Shown here in pieces: positions 5,708 to 9,045 of a DNA stretch of 9,045 bases; the stretch's first letter is position 1; the number at the start of each line of letters is the position of its first letter. Below the pieces are notes generated by a model. That model saw nothing but the letters and a program-made list of their open reading frames with translations, was not told where the DNA came from and did not search any database. Source of the DNA: Clostridiales bacterium (GTDB lineage Bacteria; Bacillota; Clostridia; Oscillospirales; Oscillospiraceae); the NCBI GenBank assembly GCA_902363045.1, contig CABIYX010000016.1, forward strand, positions 62,275 through 71,319. The letters run 5' to 3'. The position numbers and the translations under genes were made by a program.

Positions 5708-5737
5708 GGGTCAAAAGTTGACTTGTCCTTTTGACTC
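5708..5737 (+). other. 10-bp inverted repeat in the DUF3870-amidohydrolase gap
   Basis: GGGTCAAAAG (5708-5717) pairs with CTTTTGACTC (5728-5737), with one G-T pair, around a 10-nt loop. The inner eight pairs are perfect. It could be an RNA hairpin in the transcript leader or a DNA operator. It sits 15 bp before the terminator-like structure. Confidence 0.6.
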
Positions 5738-5752
5738 ATTCAGTAGTGGGAC

Positions 5753-5803
5753 GCACTGGTCTTGACGGATCGTAGGATCCGGCGGGATGCAGTGCCTTTT
5801 TTT
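5753..5803 (+). terminator. terminator/attenuator-like hairpin before the amidohydrolase gene
   Basis: GCACTG (5753-5758) pairs with CAGTGC (5790-5795). Inside, CGGATC (5766-5771) pairs with GATCCG (5776-5781) around GTAG, with a 7/8-nt internal loop between the stems. A C and seven T residues (5797-5803) follow immediately. It may end the DUF3870 transcript in part, or act as an attenuator. An upstream AGTG (5745-5748) could pair with CACT (5754-5757) and compete with the terminator stem, but that pairing is short. Confidence 0.6.
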
Positions 5804-5835
5804 ATGGCAATTCAAAAAAGGAGGCTGATATAGCA

Positions 5836-7425
5836 ATGTATGATCTGATTCTGAAAAACGGCCTTGTGGCGGACGGGAGCCGGGCAAAGCCTTACCGGGC
5901 GGACATCTGTATTCAAAATGGCCGCATTGCCAAGATCGCCGGTCAGACGGACGAGAAGGCAAAAAGAGTCCTGGATGTAGCGGGGCTGGTGGTAGCGCCG
6001 GGCTTTATCGATATACATAGCCACTCGGATGCCTGCCCTCTGGTGGACTATCCTGTGGAGAGCAAGCTCTGCCAGGGGGTCACCACTGAGATCACAGGAA
6101 ATTGCGGTATTTCCATTCTGCCCAATACGCCGGAGTGCTGGAGAGCGAATCAGGAATATTTTTTCAACCAGCTGGAGCTGCCCGCAGGCGGCTTGTCGTT
6201 GGAAGGACTCTATGATCTGAATGATTATTCCAGAGCGGTGGCTGACCACGGCTGTACAGGAAACTATGGACAGCTCATTGGTCACGGTACGCTCAGAGGT
6301 GCAGTCATGGGGTTTGTGGACCGGGATCCCACACCGGAGGAAATGGAGCGGCTGAAGGATCTTTTGCGGCGAGAGCTGGAGTCTGGGGCCTTTGGTATGT
6401 CTCTGGGGCTGATCTATCCGCCCAGTTCTTTTTGTAAAACAGAGGAATTGGTGGAGCTGGCCAAGGTCTTAAAGGAACATGACGCGCTGCTGACAGTGCA
6501 CATGAGAAGTGAAGGACCTAGGATTTTCCAGGCGGTGGATGAGATGCTGGATATCACCCGGCGCTCCGGCGTCCATCTTCAGATCTCCCATTTGAAGCTG
6601 ATGGGCAAGCCTCAGTGGGGACGTGCGGAGGAACTGCTGGCGAAGCTCCAGGCTGCCCGGGAGGAGGGAATGACCATCACCTGTGATCAGTACCCTTATA
6701 CAGCGACCTCCACCTCTATGACGGCGCTGCTGCCGCACTGGGCCCACGACGGCGGCGTTCCAGCGTTGATCCAGCGGCTGAAGGAGCCGACTCAGCGGCT
6801 GAAGGAAGAGACCGGAGTGGAAATGGAAAACCGGGGAGGACCTGCCAGCATCCTGGTCTCTGGGACGCACGGATACCATCCCGAGTGGGAGGGAAAGACC
6901 GTGGAGCAGCTGTCTCAGGAGTTTCAGATGGATCCGGTGGATACTGTGATCCGGGTTTTGGAGCAGTGTGGCAGCTCGGTGGCCTGCATCTATTTTTGCA
7001 TCAACGAGGAGGATATGCTCCGCATCATGTCGGATATGGACATCTGCGTGGGGAGCGACGGCTACAACTTTTCTTATGACCGCTCGATTACCCGCACGGA
7101 TCCTCATCCGCGCAGCTTTGGCACCTTCCCCCGGTTCCTCCGCCTTGTGCGGGAGCACAAGCTGATGCCGCTGGAGGACGCTGTGCACAAGATCACCGGG
7201 CTGCCGGCCCGGATCCTGGGCTTGGCGGACCGGGGGATCCTGCGAGAGGGTGCGGTAGCTGATATTACCGTGTTCGATCCTGAGACGGTACGGGACTGTT
7301 CCGAATTCACCGATTCGGTGAAGAAACCGGAGGGGATCCACTATGTGCTGGTGGGAGGCAGTGTGGTCCTGCAGAATGGGATCTCCACGGAATGCAGAAC
7401 AGGAGGTGTGCTGAAAAAAAGATAA
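5836..7425 (+). CDS. N-acyl-D-amino-acid deacylase-type amidohydrolase
   Basis: A 529-aa cytoplasmic metal-dependent hydrolase of the amidohydrolase superfamily, D-aminoacylase group, which cleaves N-acyl bonds of D-amino acids and related amides. An N-terminal beta-sandwich segment (DLILKNGLVADG) precedes the barrel. Metal and catalytic residues can be seen in order: HSHSD (H61, H63), GNCG (Cys90, the bridging Cys of D-aminoacylases in place of carboxylated Lys), VHMRSEG (H222), QISHLK (H252) and VGSDG (D408). The C-terminus (ADRGILREGAVADITVFDP, then VLVGGSVVLQNG) closes the sandwich. Compared with characterised D-aminoacylases of about 480 aa, it is longer, with about 40 extra residues between H252 and D408. 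The start has AAGGAGG 11 nt upstream. The transporter gene follows after 56 bp, so the two are probably one operon. The exact substrate cannot be told; N-acyl-D-amino acid, hydantoin-like or other amides remain possible. Confidence 0.9.
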   Translation: MYDLILKNGLVADGSRAKPYRADICIQNGRIAKIAGQTDEKAKRVLDVAGLVVAPGFIDIHSHSDACPLVDYPVESKLCQGVTTEITGNCGISILPNTPECWRANQEYFFNQLELPAGGLSLEGLYDLNDYSRAVADHGCTGNYGQLIGHGTLRGAVMGFVDRDPTPEEMERLKDLLRRELESGAFGMSLGLIYPPSSFCKTEELVELAKVLKEHDALLTVHMRSEGPRIFQAVDEMLDITRRSGVHLQISHLKLMGKPQWGRAEELLAKLQAAREEGMTITCDQYPYTATSTSMTALLPHWAHDGGVPALIQRLKEPTQRLKEETGVEMENRGGPASILVSGTHGYHPEWEGKTVEQLSQEFQMDPVDTVIRVLEQCGSSVACIYFCINEEDMLRIMSDMDICVGSDGYNFSYDRSITRTDPHPRSFGTFPRFLRLVREHKLMPLEDAVHKITGLPARILGLADRGILREGAVADITVFDPETVRDCSEFTDSVKKPEGIHYVLVGGSVVLQNGISTECRTGGVLKKR

Positions 7426-7481
7426 ATTAGGCCTGTTTGGGAGAGCAAATGTGATCCGAATACAGAAGGGAGAAAACAAGT

Positions 7482-8813
7482 ATGGAACTTGGTAGTTGGT
7501 CTTTGATTACTGCGCCGTCACTGCTGGCATTGATCCCGCTGATCGTCATGATCGTATTGGTGTTCCGGGGGAGGAGCAATGTCTCCGGTATGATGGTTGG
7601 CATCATCCTTGGGGCCCTGATGATGGGTCAGGATCTGGGCGCGCTGGCCAAGGCATTTTCCGCATCTCTGGGTTCTACCACGGCCCTGATCGGCGTCATC
7701 ATTATGACGGGAGCTGGACTGGGTGTGCTGATGACAGAGACAGGTGTGACCCACACCCTGGTGTACTGGATCGTCAAGCGCATCGGCGTCAATACTCCGA
7801 CGAAGGGCAAGCTGGCATTGGTGATCTGCTCCATCCTGATCTGCGGCCTGCTGGGCACTTTGGGAGGCGGAAACGCGGTTATCGCCCCTATTATGCTGCC
7901 GATCCTGGCTTCGCTGGGCGTCACGCCTACCGTGGTGGCCACACTGTTTAAGGTGGCCGGCGAGATCGGGCTGATGGTGGGCCCTCTGACCGGCGTGACC
8001 CTGATCACCATGGAGGTGACCGGCCTGTCCTATGGGCAGCTGATGCTTCAGGCAGTTCTTCCCTTCAGCTGCTTTTGGCTGGCGGGCGCCTGGATCGGAT
8101 GCAACCGGGCACAGAAGCGCACCATGGGGAAGGAAGCCTATTCCGTGGATGAGGACATCAAGCATCTGGATTCGATCGTGATTACACCCGCGCAGAAGAG
8201 AACGACGGCCGCGTTCCTGGTGGCCTTTGTGCTGCTGGTGGTGTATGGGATCCTGACGAAGCAGGGCACCTCTTACGCCTTGATCGTAATGATCGCGCTG
8301 GCGGTGGTGGTGACGCTGTTTTCCTGGACGGACATCGATATGGCGGTCTCCTGTGTAACCAAGGGCGTAGCTTCTCAGGCAAATATGTTTTTGATCTTTA
8401 TCACCATCGACGTCCTGCTGAATCTGGTCACCTTGGGCGGCGGTTTTGACGCGGTCTCCAACCTGCTGGGCGGTCTGGCCAAGGGCGGCGGAGCCACGGG
8501 TGTAATGCTTGCGGCCTCCATCGTAGGCGGCTTCGGCATTGAGGCGGCCGCTGTGGCTGAGATCAAGATCATTGCGGAGATGTTCGGCGGTCTGGCTGCC
8601 GAGGTGGGGCTTCCCATGGGATGCTTTGCGGTCTCCATCCTGGCGGCGACCCGTTTGACCGGATCCATGTATCCCACAACAAATTTTGCGGGCCAGCTGG
8701 GCACTGCTCAGTGCGACAATACCAAGGAGGCCCTTCAGGCCTGCTGGGTCAGTGTGGCCTTTGCGTGGGTGTTTGTCGCGGCCTACTCCCTGATTGGTCC
8801 CATGATTCTGTGA
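7482..8813 (+). CDS. multi-pass ion transporter superfamily permease (NhaC/GntP-like)
   Basis: A 443-aa integral membrane protein with about 11-12 hydrophobic segments and a two-repeat layout. The N-terminal half carries the glycine-rich loop LLGTLGGGNAVIAPIMLPIL (about 124-143) and GEIGLMVGPLTGV. The C-terminal half has GGFGIEAAAVAEIKI (about 348-362) and TRLTGSMYPTTNFAGQL. These features fit the ion transporter superfamily (NhaC Na+/H+ antiporters, GntP gluconate permeases and relatives). Such proteins are often annotated as Na+/H+ antiporters, but their placement beside a catabolic hydrolase favours organic-anion uptake coupled to protons or sodium; this is inference. The start ATG has AAGGGAG (7466-7472) 9 nt upstream. 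It is the last gene of the cassette. Family assignment is moderate and substrate unknown. Confidence 0.82.
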   Translation: MELGSWSLITAPSLLALIPLIVMIVLVFRGRSNVSGMMVGIILGALMMGQDLGALAKAFSASLGSTTALIGVIIMTGAGLGVLMTETGVTHTLVYWIVKRIGVNTPTKGKLALVICSILICGLLGTLGGGNAVIAPIMLPILASLGVTPTVVATLFKVAGEIGLMVGPLTGVTLITMEVTGLSYGQLMLQAVLPFSCFWLAGAWIGCNRAQKRTMGKEAYSVDEDIKHLDSIVITPAQKRTTAAFLVAFVLLVVYGILTKQGTSYALIVMIALAVVVTLFSWTDIDMAVSCVTKGVASQANMFLIFITIDVLLNLVTLGGGFDAVSNLLGGLAKGGGATGVMLAASIVGGFGIEAAAVAEIKIIAEMFGGLAAEVGLPMGCFAVSILAATRLTGSMYPTTNFAGQLGTAQCDNTKEALQACWVSVAFAWVFVAAYSLIGPMIL

Positions 8814-8844
8814 GACCGAGGTGAGATCAAGCGAATCTTTGGGT

Positions 8845-8884
8845 ATGTGTCCCTCCTCTGCGCAATGGCGGAGGAGGGACACAT
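8845..8884. terminator. 17-bp hairpin after the transporter gene, no T-run
   Basis: ATGTGTCCCTCCTCTGC (8845-8861) pairs with the complementary 17 bases ending at 8884, around a 6-nt loop, with one T-G pair. It begins 31 bp after the transporter stop. A T-tract is missing on both strands, so it may block 3' decay or end transcription inefficiently. Positions 8885-8925 add only a small GCGCG/CGCGC hairpin (8901-8916). Confidence 0.5.
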
Positions 8885-8925
8885 TAGGTGGAAAGGAGAA
8901 GCGCGTTCCAGCGCGCCCGTCCACT

Positions 8926-8976
8926 TGATTTTCGGAAATATCCGCCTAATTTTCGGAAATGTAGGTTTGTCAAACA
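8926..8976 (-). mobile_element. putative terminal region of an insertion sequence
   Basis: ATTTTCGGAAAT occurs twice (8928-8939 and 8949-8960), a period of 21 bp. The block begins TGATTTTCGG at 8926. On the - strand it would therefore end in CA-3', as IS3 and IS21 family ends do, and repeated motifs near an end are typical of IS21-type elements. GTTTG-T-CAAAC (8965-8975) overlaps the stop of the partial transposase-like frame. The other end lies outside the window, so the element is not proven. Confidence 0.4.
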
Positions 8977-9045
8977 TCTTGGACGGTGAACTCCAGAGGA
9001 GAAAGCCATCCTAAAGGTCTCATGGGGAAGTTATTGGAGCGGCGG
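8970..9045 (-). CDS. 3' end of a probable integrase-type transposase (partial)
   Basis: On the - strand a frame enters from the right edge and ends at TGA 8972-8970. It encodes 24 residues, including MRPLGWLSPLEF near the end. The arrangement R-P-x-x-LG-x-L-(S/T)-P-x-E-F is characteristic of the C-terminus of rve-type (DDE) transposases of IS3- and IS21-like elements, which is the basis for the call. The stop falls about 45 bp before the putative element end at 8926, as expected for a compact insertion sequence. Only the last 24 codons can be seen, so the family is not fixed and chance similarity remains possible. Confidence 0.42.
   Translation of the reverse strand, partial: RRSNNFPMRPLGWLSPLEFTVQDV

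Noticed and set aside
7518..8924. Long - strand open frame (468 codons) opposite the transporter
   Set aside because: Its composition (His, Gln, Arg, Asp-rich) is that of an antisense shadow of a membrane protein gene, with no recognisable motif.
8986..9045. Start of a + strand gene at GTG 8986 or ATG 9022
   Set aside because: The nearest AG-rich sites are badly spaced, and the - strand frame over the same bases has a transposase-like end.
1..9045. CRISPR array, tRNA or rRNA genes
   Set aside because: No regularly spaced direct repeats with unique spacers and no cloverleaf or rRNA-like segments were seen.

Overview
The window looks like a chromosomal segment of a GC-rich, low-motility-type Firmicute from class Clostridia, most plausibly an Oscillospiraceae-like gut anaerobe (Flavonifractor/Lawsonibacter/Intestinimonas-like). 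That placement is an inference. It rests on strong AAGGAGG-type ribosome binding sites, G/C-ending codons, AT-rich sigma-A-like promoters and the gene families present. No rRNA, tRNA or CRISPR array is visible.

Layout. Positions 1-174 hold a hairpin-rich tail of an upstream unit and a good sigma-A promoter (perfect TATAAT). Positions 175-2131 hold two tandem LysR-family regulators on the + strand. Positions 2132-2347 hold a good promoter and a foldable leader of about 130 nt, followed by the conserved ATPase/GTPase gene ychF (2348-3436). Positions 3437-3839 hold no gene. They contain a chain of hairpins and a second, partial copy of the last 13 codons of ychF with its downstream sequence, the trace of a 218-bp tandem duplication. 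A 56-residue single-pass membrane protein follows with its own promoter and terminator. L-lactate dehydrogenase lies on the - strand (4101-5045).

Across a 305-bp AT-rich divergent intergenic region runs a + strand cassette: a DUF3870 protein (5351-5698), a terminator/attenuator-like leader, an N-acyl-D-amino-acid deacylase-type amidohydrolase (5836-7425) and a multi-pass transporter of the ion transporter (NhaC/GntP-like) superfamily (7482-8813). The right edge carries a long hairpin and then what looks like one end of an insertion sequence, with the 3' end of a transposase entering on the - strand.

How the parts work together. The amidohydrolase and transporter are adjacent, co-oriented and probably co-transcribed. 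They suggest uptake of an N-acylated or otherwise amide-bonded small molecule and its cytosolic hydrolysis. DUF3870 proteins have no established function but are placed at the head of this cassette. Lactate dehydrogenase, YchF and the small membrane protein look like core genes. The two LysR regulators have no divergently transcribed partner in view, so their targets are not shown by this window. The least explained parts are the duplicated ychF tail, the structured ychF leader and the attenuator-like segment inside the DUF3870-amidohydrolase cassette.
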